The notes under the pieces: generated by a model | Databases searched by the model: none | Seen by the model: the letters and a program-made list of their open reading frames with translations, nothing else | What the model was told of the DNA's origin: nothing | Program-made: the position numbers and the translations under genes | Part shown: piece after piece, positions 10,066 through 21,136 of the stretch | Numbering within the stretch: position 1 is the stretch's first letter | How the letters are laid out: the number at the start of each line of letters is the position of its first letter | Assembly (NCBI GenBank): GCA_951799405.1 | Contig: OX637338.1 | Coordinates: forward strand, 20,409,297 to 20,473,296 | From: Agapetus fuscipes | Lineage: Eukaryota; Arthropoda; Insecta; Trichoptera; Glossosomatidae | DNA length: 64,000 nucleotides | Direction: 5' to 3'

Positions 10066-11640
10066 GTGCCCTGCGCCTGCGCTCACCTTTCAGGATATTA
10101 ATTTTCACGTCCTGTCCCTTCAGCCTTAATCCTCTTACAGTCCCTGCCAGGATTACACTTCACACTCGCTACTCCTGATGTTAACAGGTATTTATGACTT
10201 TCAGCCGTGCGGTTGTCACACTTGGCTGTCACCGTGACAGTTGTTGGTTGACAGCTGCGCGCGCACACACACTAACAACGCGGCGTTGCCATGGCGACGT
10301 GACTTGCGCGGGGCATGTCCCGCTCACTACTGAGAGCCGAGCAGCGCTGGCCGGAGAACTAACGACTGTAAACATAACCCTGGCAGGGAAACAGAGCAGA
10401 TAAACATATCGCAGATGAGATAACACAACAGGGGACCACTGGCTAGATGAGATCAGAGAAGATAACAGAGAATGCATTCTATTGTTGTTAATGTTCCACT
10501 AAACAGAGCTAGTTTATTTCTGCACAGTGGTACAGCAGCTCATTCACAGACCTTGAACGCACACTTCATATTCCCGAGTGATAAGTGGCATAATATTGTC
10601 GGTCACATGTGTAGTACTCCAGCCTCTTGACTTCCTGCCTTAACTAACCCTACAATTAGAGCCAAAATTTAGTTAAAAAATGGTGTCATCTTCTTTCTAT
10701 ATTTCCACATATTTTTGAATAGAAAAACTGCATGCAAATCTATACATATTTATCTCTAATCGAAGCTGTTATTAAATTAAAATTACAGTATTTGATGTAG
10801 GTACACCCACGAGCAGAAACGTATGAATTTGCACTTAAACATGCTGCATGTGTACTCACATAAAACCAAATCTTACTTACGCACTTAACCATGCTGACAA
10901 ATTTTAAAACCACCAGAATTTCTCTGTTTTCTGTAACTCAAAAGAAACAGTTTTTTAATAAGAAAAAATATATATATTGTCGTTGTGCTTAGTTGCTTGA
11001 GGGTTATATGGCCGCGTACACTGGAGCGATAAGCCTATCTGAATGGAATCAGCTTATCGCTCCGCTTTATCGGAAACCTTATCAGCTGAGCGCTGCCTGC
11101 ACACACACACACACACACACAGCACACACACAGAACACACAAACACACACATAGCTTACACACATATACATGGCAGTCAGAAAACATCACAAAAACTAAT
11201 TAAAAACACACCGGCAGCATTAGGAGCGCAGGTAAAGTTTGGCTGGAGCGTCACGCGACTAGAGCAGACTGAGGAGGTGATGGTATCAGGGGCGCAGAGG
11301 GAGAACAAGCTGTAGTAACGACCAAACGTGTGACACGACCAGCGGTTATACAGATCCTCACTGCGCCATGCTCTCCTGGTCATTACTACACGCTGGTGAA
11401 GCGTTGGCGTTCCCATCACCCTGACATTTTTACAAGAGTTGGGCGGAAGCTATTCATGGAAATTATCGAAAGACATTCAATACGGACTCCTAAACCATTC
11501 AACCGGTTTTAGTAAAACTTTCTAAAAACATATAAAATATTCGCCGAACGAATAAAGAAAGTTTCCTATTCCCGATTTTCAAGGAGTCTGAAATCTGAAA
11601 TCACCAAACAGAAGGAAACCACATTTAATAATAATAATAT
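10066..11640. other. unique DNA with CG-rich patches and (AC)n
   Basis: The stretch 10190-10400 is CG-rich with frames on both strands but no recognisable protein. Around 11030-11090 several GATAAG/CTTATC words lie close together, with an imperfect inverted repeat GGAGCGATAAGC/GCTTATCGCTCC. An (AC)n run occupies about 11100-11121. Confidence 0.45.
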
Positions 11641-11931
11641 CAGGCTAATTTATTTTAAATTACAATTGATAAGAGAGCGCCGTTTTTGTGTGTGTCACAC
11701 CTCAAGGGCTCTCTCCGATCATGGATAAGACTTTCTAAAAAGGTGTGTCTTGAGAGCTCCGCGAAATACATCCACAGATTTGGAGTTCTTCACTCCGGGT
11801 GGCAGTCTGTTCCACTCCACCGGACCCGCAACACGGAAAGCGCGGTCTCCGAAATTTGTACGAATCTGACGGCGTGGCTGAACCAAATTGACTACTTCAT
11901 CGCCCGCGGATCTGAGTGTCTGGGAGATTTA
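11641..11931 (-). pseudogene. CR1/L2-like LINE, C-terminus and 3' end
   Basis: The minus frame from 11928 to the stop at 11719-11721 reads RTNFGDRAFRVAGPVEWNRL, then a PPGVKNS segment and DVFRGALKTHLFRK. This is the extreme C-terminal motif typical of CR1/L2/Rex-type reverse transcriptases. An upstream stop shows it is a dead 5'-truncated copy. After the stop comes GAGGTGTGACACACACAAAAA, then CAGGCTAAT-type text (reverse) and an ATT microsatellite, matching the tail of S2 SINEs. It is therefore a relative of the LINE that provides the S2 tail. Confidence 0.85.
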
Positions 11932-12059
11932 CATCAAACATTAATACATTGAAGCCTTCAGCATGGTTTGTTTATAATGATGTATTACGAAGAAACATCA
12001 TTTATAATCCATTTAACCAGACTAAGCCACAGCAACGTGTGGCAGGGTACAGCTAGTTG

Positions 12060-12290
12060 GATAATATATTTTTATTTATTAAGCAAGCAAACAGTTTGTA
12101 CATGCTTTGTATAGAAACAAAAACATAATTAATACTTTGAATTAAATAACTAAAGATAATTAATAGGTACAATTCAAAAACCAGCAAAGTTAGCAAAAAT
12201 TACATAGTGTGACACAATTTCGCCGAGAGCTCACCCTCAGCTAAAAAAGCGAAAAAAAAAAAAAAAAAAAAAAAGAGAATCAGGTAAATG
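12060..12290 (-). mobile_element. jockey/CR1-like LINE 3' UTR fragment with poly(A)
   Basis: The stretch shares CAAACAGTT, TTCAAAAACCAGCAAAGTT and CAAAAATTACATAGT-like text with the 3' UTR at 40380-40490, which follows a LINE C-terminal remnant. A run of A lies at 12251-12273. No coding portion remains. Confidence 0.6.
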
Positions 12291-12410
12291 AAGAGAAAAG
12301 AACAAATTATCAACAATATTTAAAAAAAACAGGTGAATGAAGAGAAAAGAGCAATTATTATTATCAACAATATTGAAGAGAAAAGAACAAATTATTATCA
12401 ACAATAATAA
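12288..12410 (+). repeat. short imperfect tandem repeat
   Basis: The phrase GAAGAGAAAAGAACAAATTAT plus a CAACAATAT-like segment recurs about three times with indels. It is AT-rich low-complexity DNA. Confidence 0.6.
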
Positions 12411-12439
12411 ATATATATATATTTATATTTTTTTTAAAC

Positions 12440-12634
12440 AGATTTGTGGAAAGGAATGCAATCCACCAACCTATTTTACCTGGCCAGTTGTCTTCATGCG
12501 AAAGCAGAAGCTTGTGTGCATGCAACGGCATCTGTTGAACCAGGGTCGAAGTTATCGTCGCGGGATTCGAACCAGCGTTATCCGGTTTCAAATAACCTGT
12601 CTTGATCCCCGCGGCTATAACACCGGCAAATCGG
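12440..12634 (-). repeat. S3 SINE copy
   Basis: On the minus strand the head has GGTGTTATAGCCGCGGGGAT and the B box GGTTCGAATCCC. Then come GACCCTGGTTCAACAGATG and the terminal GGTTGGTGGATTGCATTCC. The B box is perfect; the body differs from the copies at 2371 and 26978. Confidence 0.75.
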
Positions 12635-13039
12635 TATAAAAGTCATTTTCTTGAGGTATGTGCAGAATAGCGACAGGGCTGTGTTTTTTGTCACAGTAAT
12701 TAGAAAAGAGTTTTAATGAAACATCATGCAGACAATCAGGTAATAAAAAATAAAAATAAACTTTTTGCATCTAAATGCGGAACAGTTTATTACTTATCCT
12801 GAAAATAGGATTTTTTATTTGACAAAACAGCCATGAATGAAAACTTGTTTAATTAAAATGCTGGGGTGACTATTAGGATGGCATGAAAGTATAGCAGGTA
12901 CTGTTGTTATAAGCTGAAACTTTCTGTCACGGCACAACGCGAGTGGCGTGACCGGGAGGTGATCATGTCTAGCTGGCGAGGATCAGTGCGGGGCTAATCA
13001 TTGTGTTGCAAGACTTCAAACTGTCAAACAACTATTGAC
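12635..13039. other. unique AT-rich DNA
   Basis: No feature recognised. Confidence 0.45.
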
Positions 13040-13402
13040 GGCTATAATCTATAATCTAAGTTGCAAGGATATATTCATTTAAAGCTCTCAGATGTATGCC
13101 CACAAACCAACAAGTGTAGTTCGCGCTTACAAATGCTGAATGTGTACTTACAAATGAAATTCCAAACCTCAAATGAACATAAGCCCCACAACTTTTGCCG
13201 ACCTTCCCTGAAACAGGGGTGACATTGGCAAAGTGAACCATTTTTTACAGTATGGGTGGTCAGCCTCATACCAACCTATAAGTCAAGGAATATGAATAAT
13301 AAATTACATTTAAATATAAAAAAGAACAAAACCTTACAAAGAAATCTATACAAAAAAAGTCAAAAATTTCCTATGCAAAAAATGTAGCAAATGAATAAAC
13401 TA
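13040..13402 (-). repeat. duplicated RTE-A 3' UTR (outer copy)
   Basis: This ~360-bp unit (TTCATTTGCTACATTTTTTG to the 3M module and ATAATCT tail) is a near-perfect tandem copy of 13403-13760. Only a one-base insertion and a substitution were noticed, around 13157-13160. It follows the first tail without intervening DNA. Confidence 0.85.
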
Positions 13403-13760
13403 TAATCTATAATCTATAATCTAAGTTGCAAGGATATATTCATTTAAAGCTCTCAGATGTATGCCCACAAACCAACAAGTGTAGTTCGCGCTTACAAATG
13501 CTGAATGTGTACTTACAAATAAAATCCAAACCTCAAATGAACATAAGCCCCACAACTTTTGCCGACCTTCCCTGAAACAGGGGTGACATTGGCAAAGTGA
13601 ACCATTTTTTACAGTATGGGTGGTCAGCCTCATACCAACCTATAAGTCAAGGAATATGAATAATAAATTACATTTAAATATAAAAAAGAACAAAACCTTA
13701 CAAAGAAATCTATACAAAAAAAGTCAAAAATTTCCTATGCAAAAAATGTAGCAAATGAAT
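13403..13760 (-). repeat. RTE-A 3' UTR (inner copy)
   Basis: It lies immediately downstream of the RTE-A stop codon: ~100 bp of AT-rich DNA, then the 3M module, then the (TATAATC)n tail. The same order is found behind RTE-A fragments at 34970-35395, 42963-43742 and 61267-61665. This establishes 3M as the genuine RTE-A 3' end. Confidence 0.85.
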
Positions 13761-13769
13761 ACACCAACA

Positions 13770-16700
13770 TTAGAAATCAACATTGCAGATTAGCCGCCAC
13801 TTCTTCCTGTCCTTGCATACTTCTTTCATTTCATCCAGAGTCATAACCTTTTTCATACAAGTCCTCCTTTTATTATGACTCTGGATATCCCAGTCATTCG
13901 CTATTTCAGAGATTTGATCCTTCCATACTTTTCTCGGTCTTCCTCTACCACGACATCCATCTATTCTAGCAACATATACTTTCTTCGTCAATCTTTCATC
14001 ACTCATTCTCTCCAAATGCCCGAACCATCTTAACATACTTCTTTTAATCTTCACTTTCACACTTTCCCTTACACCACATTCTTCTCTTACAAAATCATTT
14101 CTCACCCTGTCACTTCGTTTTTTCCCAATCATACTTCTTAGATAGTCCATTTCTACTGTATGGACTTTACTAATTTCCCTTTCACTCACCGTCCAGGCTT
14201 CACTTCCATACATCAAGGTTGGCACTAGTATACCACCGTGCACCGCCAATCTAACATTTTTTGAGAGATTTTGGTTCCTGGCGATGCAAGCGGTCGCACC
14301 CAGTACACACCTGCCTTTCATTATTCTTCTTTCAAATTCACCGGCCATTCTTCCATCTTTTTCAAACCTACTTCCCAAATATACAAACTCATTTACGACA
14401 TCAACATTCATTCCATTAATTTTAAATTCATAATTCATATTTTCATCATCTCTTTCAAAAATCAAAACTTTCGTCTTTCTTGCATTCAACTTCAAATTAT
14501 TACCTTTCAAAGCTTCGTTCAATCTAGAGAGCATCATTTGCAATTCCACTGCTGAATCAGATACAAGGACTGCATCATCCGCATACAGTAGAACGCTTAC
14601 TTTGCTCTCTCCTATCATTAATCCACAATCATCAAGTCTAGCATCTCGAACACACTTGTCCATGACTATGTTAAATAGCCATGGGCTCATCACACATCCT
14701 TGCCTTACACCCTTAAAAACTTCAAACCATTCACTATACTCACCATCAATACGAATGCAAGCCATACTATTCTCATAGTTCGCATGCACCGCATTGAGTA
14801 GAGCTCCATTCACTCCGTATGCTTTCAAAACATCCCACAACATACCTCTGTCCACTGAGTCAAAAGCCTTTTCCAGATCCACAAAGGCCGTGAATAGTTT
14901 CCCCCTCACCGACAATTGTTTTTCAACAAGTTGTCGTAGAGTGAAAATCTGATCAACACAGCCTCTACCGGCCATAAAGCCGGACTGTATATCGGAAACC
15001 CTTTTGCTAGTAGTCAGAATCACATTTTTTATAATCACCTTACAGAAGACTTTTCCTGGTATACTGAGTAGACTGATTGGTCTGAAGTTCTGACAGTCTT
15101 TTTTTTCCCCTTTACCTTTGTAAATGGGAACAATGACTGCCTTCCTCCAATCCATCGGTACCACTCCTGCATTCACACAAAGCTTACATAATTCAAACAT
15201 CCAATCTATCACACATTCACCTCCTGCTTTCAACATTTCACCATTTATACCATCAAACCCAGCAGACTTCCCATTCTTCAGACGTGAAATAGACACTTTC
15301 ATTTCTTCTTTCAAAATCTTCAATTCATTCTCTTCATCTGTCTGTTCATAAATTCTTCTTTCACCCTGGCCAAAAATTTCTTGAAAATAGTTCTTCCATC
15401 TCTTGCATACTTCTTCATTCTCCCATACCATCTCACCGGCAGCACTTTTGACTCCCGGAGTGGTCAATGCAGAAGATTTATTTCTATCCGCATTGATCCA
15501 CCTCCAAAATTCCTTCTTACTGTCGGTGAAACTTTTGTTAATCCTTTCATCAATCTTTCTTTGTTCATTCATCTTGCTTTCATAAATTATAGTCTTTGCC
15601 ATTCTCTTAGCTATCTTATATTCGTCTTCTAGCTTTCTATCATTTCTATCATTCAGCCAATTTTCATAACACTTTTTCTTAACTTTCACAGCTTCTTTCA
15701 CTCTATCATTCCACCAGGCATCTCCTTTCAATTTTCCACCTTTCGTTACCCCACATACTTTTTTAGCACATTCAATCATTCCTTCCTTCAGATCTTTCCA
15801 CATGCTTTCAATATCTTTTCCACACACATTCTTCTCAAGTTCATTTACACTTAAAATTTTGTGGAGCTCTGATACATACTTCTCTTTCACATTTTCTTCA
15901 TTCAGCCTTTCTACTTTTATTCTAGTCATTCTTACTTGCTTCTTGCGTTTCTTCTTTCTTACTTCACCAAGCATTATTTTAGCACATAAGAGATAGTGAT
16001 CACTGCCTATTTCAGGCCCGCGGTAGACACGGCTATCTCTTACGGCTCCTCTCAGTCTTTCATCCACACAGATGTAGTCAATGATTGTGCGAATTCCCAC
16101 AATCTGCCTCGTGTACAGATGCACATCCTTATGCCGAAACCAAGTATTCGATGCAAAAAGACTGTGCTCCGCACACAAAGCAATCAGATGTCGCCCATTA
16201 TCATTGACTACACCTCTCCCACCAGGACCAATAATTTTCAAACATTCATCCCTCTGCGCACCTATCCATCCATTCATATCACCTAAAATTACAATGTTTT
16301 CATTATTCTTCCTTTCATGCACAACCGCATTCAGCTCATTCCAAAAACTCATTCTCACCTCCATACACTCTGAATCAACAGGAGCATAACAGGTCACCAA
16401 GAAAAGTTTCAAACTGTTAATTTTCAATTTAACAACCAAAATCCTGGGAGAAATTCTTTGGTAACCCGCTATGCATCCCTTCATACACTCACTCACAATC
16501 ACACCTACACCCTGCCTTTCATTCCCATCTTCCACACCTGACCAAATATACAATTCACCATTCGCTAATACTTTCTCACCATTCCCTTTCATTTTTGTTT
16601 CTGTCACACCCATTACTTTTATTCGTTTCTCTTTCATTACATTCATAATTTCTTTCTCCTTGCAATCATTCATCTTCCTTACATTCCATGTCCCAAAAAC

Positions 16701-16775
16701 CCATTCATTCTTTCTATGAAAATTAGTGGTGGCATTTCCACAATGTACAGATTTAAAATTATTGTTGGTGGCCAT
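13770..16775 (-). CDS. RTE-A endonuclease/reverse transcriptase
   Basis: This is a 1001-residue single-ORF protein of a non-LTR retrotransposon, which nicks target DNA and copies its RNA in place. Residues ~26-268 form an APE-type endonuclease: GTWNVR at 28-33, VTET with catalytic Glu59, GDMNGW 165-170, IDYI 232-235 and GSDH 257-260. Residues ~490-780 are the reverse transcriptase: NGKSAGFDGI 501-510, FVDLEKAFD 631-639, GVRQGC 689-694 and the active-site YADD 731-734. The C-terminus (WFGHLERMSDE, GRGRPRKVWKDQ) is typical of RTE-like elements. No stop or frameshift interrupts it, and all catalytic residues expected are present. The start chosen is the first Met of the open frame. The RTE clade assignment is by motif layout; a tree would settle it. 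Confidence 0.93.
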   Translation of the reverse strand: MATNNNFKSVHCGNATTNFHRKNEWVFGTWNVRKMNDCKEKEIMNVMKEKRIKVMGVTETKMKGNGEKVLANGELYIWSGVEDGNERQGVGVIVSECMKGCIAGYQRISPRILVVKLKINSLKLFLVTCYAPVDSECMEVRMSFWNELNAVVHERKNNENIVILGDMNGWIGAQRDECLKIIGPGGRGVVNDNGRHLIALCAEHSLFASNTWFRHKDVHLYTRQIVGIRTIIDYICVDERLRGAVRDSRVYRGPEIGSDHYLLCAKIMLGEVRKKKRKKQVRMTRIKVERLNEENVKEKYVSELHKILSVNELEKNVCGKDIESMWKDLKEGMIECAKKVCGVTKGGKLKGDAWWNDRVKEAVKVKKKCYENWLNDRNDRKLEDEYKIAKRMAKTIIYESKMNEQRKIDERINKSFTDSKKEFWRWINADRNKSSALTTPGVKSAAGEMVWENEEVCKRWKNYFQEIFGQGERRIYEQTDEENELKILKEEMKVSISRLKNGKSAGFDGINGEMLKAGGECVIDWMFELCKLCVNAGVVPMDWRKAVIVPIYKGKGEKKDCQNFRPISLLSIPGKVFCKVIIKNVILTTSKRVSDIQSGFMAGRGCVDQIFTLRQLVEKQLSVRGKLFTAFVDLEKAFDSVDRGMLWDVLKAYGVNGALLNAVHANYENSMACIRIDGEYSEWFEVFKGVRQGCVMSPWLFNIVMDKCVRDARLDDCGLMIGESKVSVLLYADDAVLVSDSAVELQMMLSRLNEALKGNNLKLNARKTKVLIFERDDENMNYEFKINGMNVDVVNEFVYLGSRFEKDGRMAGEFERRIMKGRCVLGATACIARNQNLSKNVRLAVHGGILVPTLMYGSEAWTVSEREISKVHTVEMDYLRSMIGKKRSDRVRNDFVREECGVRESVKVKIKRSMLRWFGHLERMSDERLTKKVYVARIDGCRGRGRPRKVWKDQISEIANDWDIQSHNKRRTCMKKVMTLDEMKEVCKDRKKWRLICNVDF

Positions 16776-17390
16776 TGCTACAAAACAAAATGTTAAGAAC
16801 TAAAGTGAGTTTAAAAATACAAATAAAAAATACAGCTATAAAACATAAAAATTAAAACAGAAAAAATATTGTCCATATAAAAGTGTAAATTGTCCATTTC
16901 ACGTCTTCTGCCATGTTCATCAGGTAGGTATTACAGGTAGGTAGGTAGGTATCCAATTTTGATTTTTTAATTCTTCTTTCCAATAATTTTGTTCTTGTTC
17001 CAAATTTTTCAAAAAAAGTTGTAGGTTATGTTTCAAAAATGTTTCTTTAAAAAAATTATCGTAATTATTGTCTTATTAAAAACCTCCCATCCATCCACAA
17101 ATGTCAATTTCAGTTGTCGAATTTGGACGAAGGCTGCGTGTACAATGTAATTCCCGAAATAATAAATCTTGATAAACTGTGTAGCACTCACGGCCAATTT
17201 TACATTTCAATTTTTTCCACAAATAAGAGATTTTTTTGTTATAATTTATGGCCAATAATCACAAACACTTTATGTTCCTCAATTTAGAGTGGATTTATGT
17301 TAATTTTGTTGACCCCATTGCCGAATTATAAAACTTTAATTCTTGTTGGAAAAAAACGCTTCCTAGTGATTTGACAGAAACAAGTGAAGT
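16776..17390 (-). mobile_element. probable RTE-A 5' UTR
   Basis: This noncoding AT-rich stretch lies between the RTE-A start and the 3' end of the next element (17391). It contains a GTAG(G) tetranucleotide run near 16921-16951. No other copy in the window confirms the 5' edge, so its extent is inferred from position only. Confidence 0.4.
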
Positions 17391-18462
17391 ACACCAACAT
17401 TAGAAATCAACATTGCAGATTAGCCGCCACTTCTTCCTGTCCTTGCATACTTCTTTCATTTCATCCAGAGTCATAACCTTTTTCATACAAGTCCTCCTTT
17501 TATTATGACTCTGGATATCCCATTCATTCGCTATTTCAGAGATTTGATCCTTCCATACTTTTCTCGGTCTTCCTCTACCACGACATCCATCTATTCTAGC
17601 AACATATACTTTCTTCGTCAATCTTTCATCACTCATTCTCTCCAAGTGCCCGAACCATCGTAACATACTTCTTTTAATCTTCACTTTCACACTTTCCCAT
17701 ACACCACATTCTTCTCTTACAAAATCATTCCTCACCCTGTCACTTGGCTACTTGGTTATTTTCCAATTTAACCTGATAAACATTTCAAAACTGAAGTCAG
17801 ACGACAGTCAAAACTGTCAAAACTTGCCAAGTTAAAAATGAATGGCATTCGGCAAAAAATAAATTACCCTGAAGCCTTAATAGACCCTAGAATTGATTCA
17901 TAATAATATATTTTTGGCACACTGCGCGCAACGTAAGATAAGTCCCTCAAAACACGTCATAACGTTTGATTTTTGAAAGGTTGTTGAAAGTTTTTAATTC
18001 GCTGTCACCATGCCAACAGTTTGCGCGCGAAAAGTTTTCCATTTTCAAAAATCTCGTTAATATCGCTAGCGATTCAAATTGAAAACGTCACGTTTGATAT
18101 TTTATTTAGCAGGGCGACAGCTGCGCGGGGAGATGGAGACACGACCGGCTAGTGGTTAATGCTACGGACTCGTGAGCGTAATCGGAAGTGTTCTTGCTTA
18201 TGAAATGGGCGCTAACTCGCTCCCCCAGTTCTTGTTTATCGTATACGCCAATCTTGTCAAATTTGACTTTTTCATGCAGTTGTCTTATGAATCAAAATCT
18301 ACACAATCTGAGCTAAGAAAAACCGTAAAACTCGATAATGTGAGAGTTCTTTTAAATATTTTTAAAATATATTTCTTGTTTTCATAAGACACATTGGTCC
18401 AGTACACATGCAAACATTGCTCATGTAAAATTTTCTCAATGGCGTATACGATAAACAAAAAC
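17391..18462 (-). mobile_element. chimeric element, long copy
   Basis: Positions 17479-18462 are almost identical to 8847-9826. Here the RTE-A part extends further, with an open 111-codon frame (17400-17735) to the authentic RTE-A stop, and it ends at the ACACCAACATT boundary of the RTE-A ORF without any 3' UTR. The upstream non-LINE ~700 bp has the same left edge (AAACAAAAAC). It lies directly upstream of, and in the same orientation as, full RTE-A. No clear target duplication was found around this copy. Confidence 0.75.
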
Positions 18463-18475
18463 TAAGGCAGCGAAC

Positions 18476-18560
18476 TATCGCCGATCAAGAATTTAGAGGG
18501 CTCCTGAGATGAGATTAAAAAAAAAGCGCTCATCAAATAAATCAGGCTAATATATTTATT
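18476..18560 (+). repeat. S2 SINE, CR1-type tail fragment
   Basis: The degenerate text AGAGGGCTCCTGAGATG, then AGCGCTCATCAAATAAATCA and GGCTAATATATTTAT, matches the S2 3' tail. Confidence 0.6.
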
Positions 18561-19595
18561 TTATTTATACGAGTAAATAGTTTGTGTGCCAAGAACTATT
18601 CTTGTAATCTGCCATCAGGTTTATGAAAAACACCAAAAATACGCCGTTACCATTGAATTATGACACTTTGTTCAATACGCATTTACAAAGTAGGTACGTT
18701 TATTTTTCATTAGGCACATGAAGATGTTGATTTCCCCGAGCAGTCAAAGGAATAAATATTTTCGACTGTATTTATTTATCTCAGTCTTCCAGCTTTTCCT
18801 GCCATATCAGTAGTTGGGTATCAGGGTCGCAGGAGCGTCCACATCCCTCCCCTCTTCTGTAGGCCCCGCCCACGTGAGTGACGTATCAGGCGGCGGCAGT
18901 GACGTCACTCCCGACCCCTCCTCACACAGCTGCGGCCCTGCTACTCAAGACATACCAGGAAGTCGCGAAATCAAGAATATTCCTGGAGTGCGATAGTTTA
19001 CGCGTGGATTCAATTAATGCAATCACGCTCCCGTTTCGTTTTTTCGCTGAAAGCTTCGATACGGGAAATATGAGTGAGCCCTCTCGTACCTTTTCGTCGT
19101 AAATATTTACGTTTGGAAATGGATTCGAGAATGAATCTGCACGTCGCATGCAATCTGCATTCCTGCAGTCCATCATGCATGTGGCTGCACTCGCCGTGTG
19201 GGGGGGGGGGAGGACTATCGGTGTTCCGCACGGCCGCCCCCTCCCCCCCCCAGCCCACTCAACTGTAAATTACAGTTTTTCAGGAGCAACACTTGCAGGC
19301 CCGCGGGACCATTCAAGTGGACTTTACGAAAAAAATACTCGACAACGCAATGAACATCGTTTTTTTTTTATGAAAACTAGTTGCATAAAATATAGAGCTT
19401 TTATTTTGTTCAGTTTTCAATTCCACTCCTACAGCATTACTTATTCATGTGATCGCTAAAACCTGCAAAAAATAACATAGATTTTGTAATAGAAACAAAA
19501 TAGTAGTCGACCAACTATGTGAAAAGCAAAAGATTCGATAAGGAAGTATCCAATTAGAGTTATGACAGAGATGGTAAGAAGTCTTGCCAAAATAT
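18561..19595. other. unique DNA with CG-rich island
   Basis: The stretch 18820-19320 is CG-rich, with a perfect CRE octamer TGACGTCA at 18900-18907 and homopolymer G and C runs near 19200-19252. Frames occur on both strands; none resembles a known protein. A promoter or enhancer role is possible but not shown. Confidence 0.4.
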
Positions 19596-19603
19596 ATCCT
19601 TAG

Positions 19604-20050
19604 TAGGGATGGGCCGAAATTCGTTTTACATTCGGTTTAACCGAATTTCAGCAGCTTGAACCGAACTTAGGATTACGGCCGAAATTCGGTTCAAATGCCG
19701 AAAAAAGTTAAATACAATAGGGACCTACTTGCACCATTTTGACTGTTGCACCATATTGGATGTCATAGTATATTTTATAACCGTAAAATTAAGGCCTTTA
19801 ATTACTCACTCATGGTCATTTATTTTAGTAGGAAAAAGTGAACATTAACTTACAAATTGATGAAAATTAAATCTTCTTCTATTCCGTTGCATAGATATCA
19901 GATTGAAACAAAAATGAAATAAATTTTGTATTCTTCTAACAAATAACAGTAACAAGAAACTATAATGCGAACTTTTTTTACCGAACCGAAGTTGGGCCGA
20001 AATTCGGCCGAAGTTCGTATTCGGTTCAAACCACATTCGGACCATTCCTA
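19604..20050. mobile_element. hAT-type MITE
   Basis: The ends TAGGGATGGGCCGAA and (reverse-complemented) TAGGAATGGTCCGAA are inverted repeats. They are flanked by 8-bp direct repeats, ATCCTTAG (19596-19603) and ATCCTAAG (20051-20058), with one mismatch. An 8-bp duplication is characteristic of hAT transposons. Several CCGAAATTCGG-like words lie in the subterminal regions. There is no transposase; its short frames are by-products. Confidence 0.75.
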
Positions 20051-20058
20051 ATCCTAAG

Positions 20059-21136
20059 CTTTTATGTATTTTGATCGACTGATAACATCTGCTAGGTCAA
20101 TGGATCAAAAAAGGTAGGGAATGAAATTTAGTTGGCGTTTGCACAATATTAGTGCTTAGAAAACTATCAGCTCCAAGACTAGCCGAGCTCCGAGTGGCTT
20201 TACAGTTGGCTGTTTAGTAGTAGCCGGGATTAGCTTATTGAGGGAGTGTCTCCCCTACCCCCTCTCCCCACCACCCCACACAGGGCGCGTTTGGCCCGCG
20301 GAGATAGTGCACGCTACAGGGGAGCAGGAAGTGATGGGGAGGAGGGAGGACCCCTAAGCCACACTCGGACAGATTTGTCATAATATTTAGTCGCGGCAAG
20401 TCGAGGTGCGGCGCTGCTCCCCACATTGCTGCGCTCCTGATAGCGCTGCAGATACCTCTAGGAAGAAGTGTTACATACAGAATCTCAGATAAACATCTGA
20501 AAAAAAAAATAGAAATATCTATTTACGCGTTAAAATACAAATTGGGCTATTCTTGGATATTTAAGTCGTCTGTTGAGCCCACGCTTCGACAAACTAATGA
20601 TGCCTGGGCTGGAAGTTTCATCACCACAGTCATTCTTACCTACCGAATTTTGGTAATATTTGAATGACGACTAATCAGCTGTTCGCTTGCGGCCATCTTG
20701 GATTGATAGGTCTTCATAAAGATGCAACATTAGTTTTTCAAGCGTGGACTCAACCGGCGACCAAAATGTGTAAGAATAGCACCGAAAATGTACTATTTCT
20801 TTGAACTGCGGCAAAAAAAACAAAAAAACAAACAATGTGCTCCATTGTTTGTCGCCCTGTAGTATCGGGAGTGCATAAGTCCCCGCTACTGAAGCGTCAG
20901 TGTGCCAGGATACCATGAGAGCGCGGCCCATTATCTCACCTCGGCACGGGACTGCTGACGTCACAGACAGAGCCGTGTACTGTGTAGTGGCACCCCCCCA
21001 CCTCCTCGGCGCTCTGTGCTCCTGGACTCCCGCCACTCGATGTGAGACGGGGCGGCGGCAGCGCGTTCCCACAATTATTGGGAGGGCGCGAAAATCAGGG
21101 CTGATTCTCCATTTCACATTGTACACAAAATGAGCA
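20059..21136. other. unique DNA with two CG-rich islands
   Basis: The islands at 20200-20450 and 20880-21090 carry long but unrecognisable frames, including one of 151 codons on the minus strand (20671-21126). A perfect TGACGTCA lies at 20956-20963. The frame spans both an island and AT-rich DNA and has no domain signature, so it is not called a gene. Confidence 0.4.

Noticed and set aside
14271..16719. Plus-strand frames opposite the RTE-A ORF (and those at 46625-48721 opposite RTE-B)
   Set aside because: They are antisense shadows of the retrotransposon ORFs, with Ser/Phe/Thr-rich composition and no domains.
13770..16775. Host gene of the craniofacial development protein 2-like type
   Set aside because: Such annotation names come from RTE-derived ORFs; the endonuclease plus RT architecture, 3' UTR and copies show a retrotransposon.
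20671..21126. 151-codon minus frame
   Set aside because: It spans a CG-rich island and adjoining AT-rich DNA, has no domain, and a competing plus frame covers the same island.
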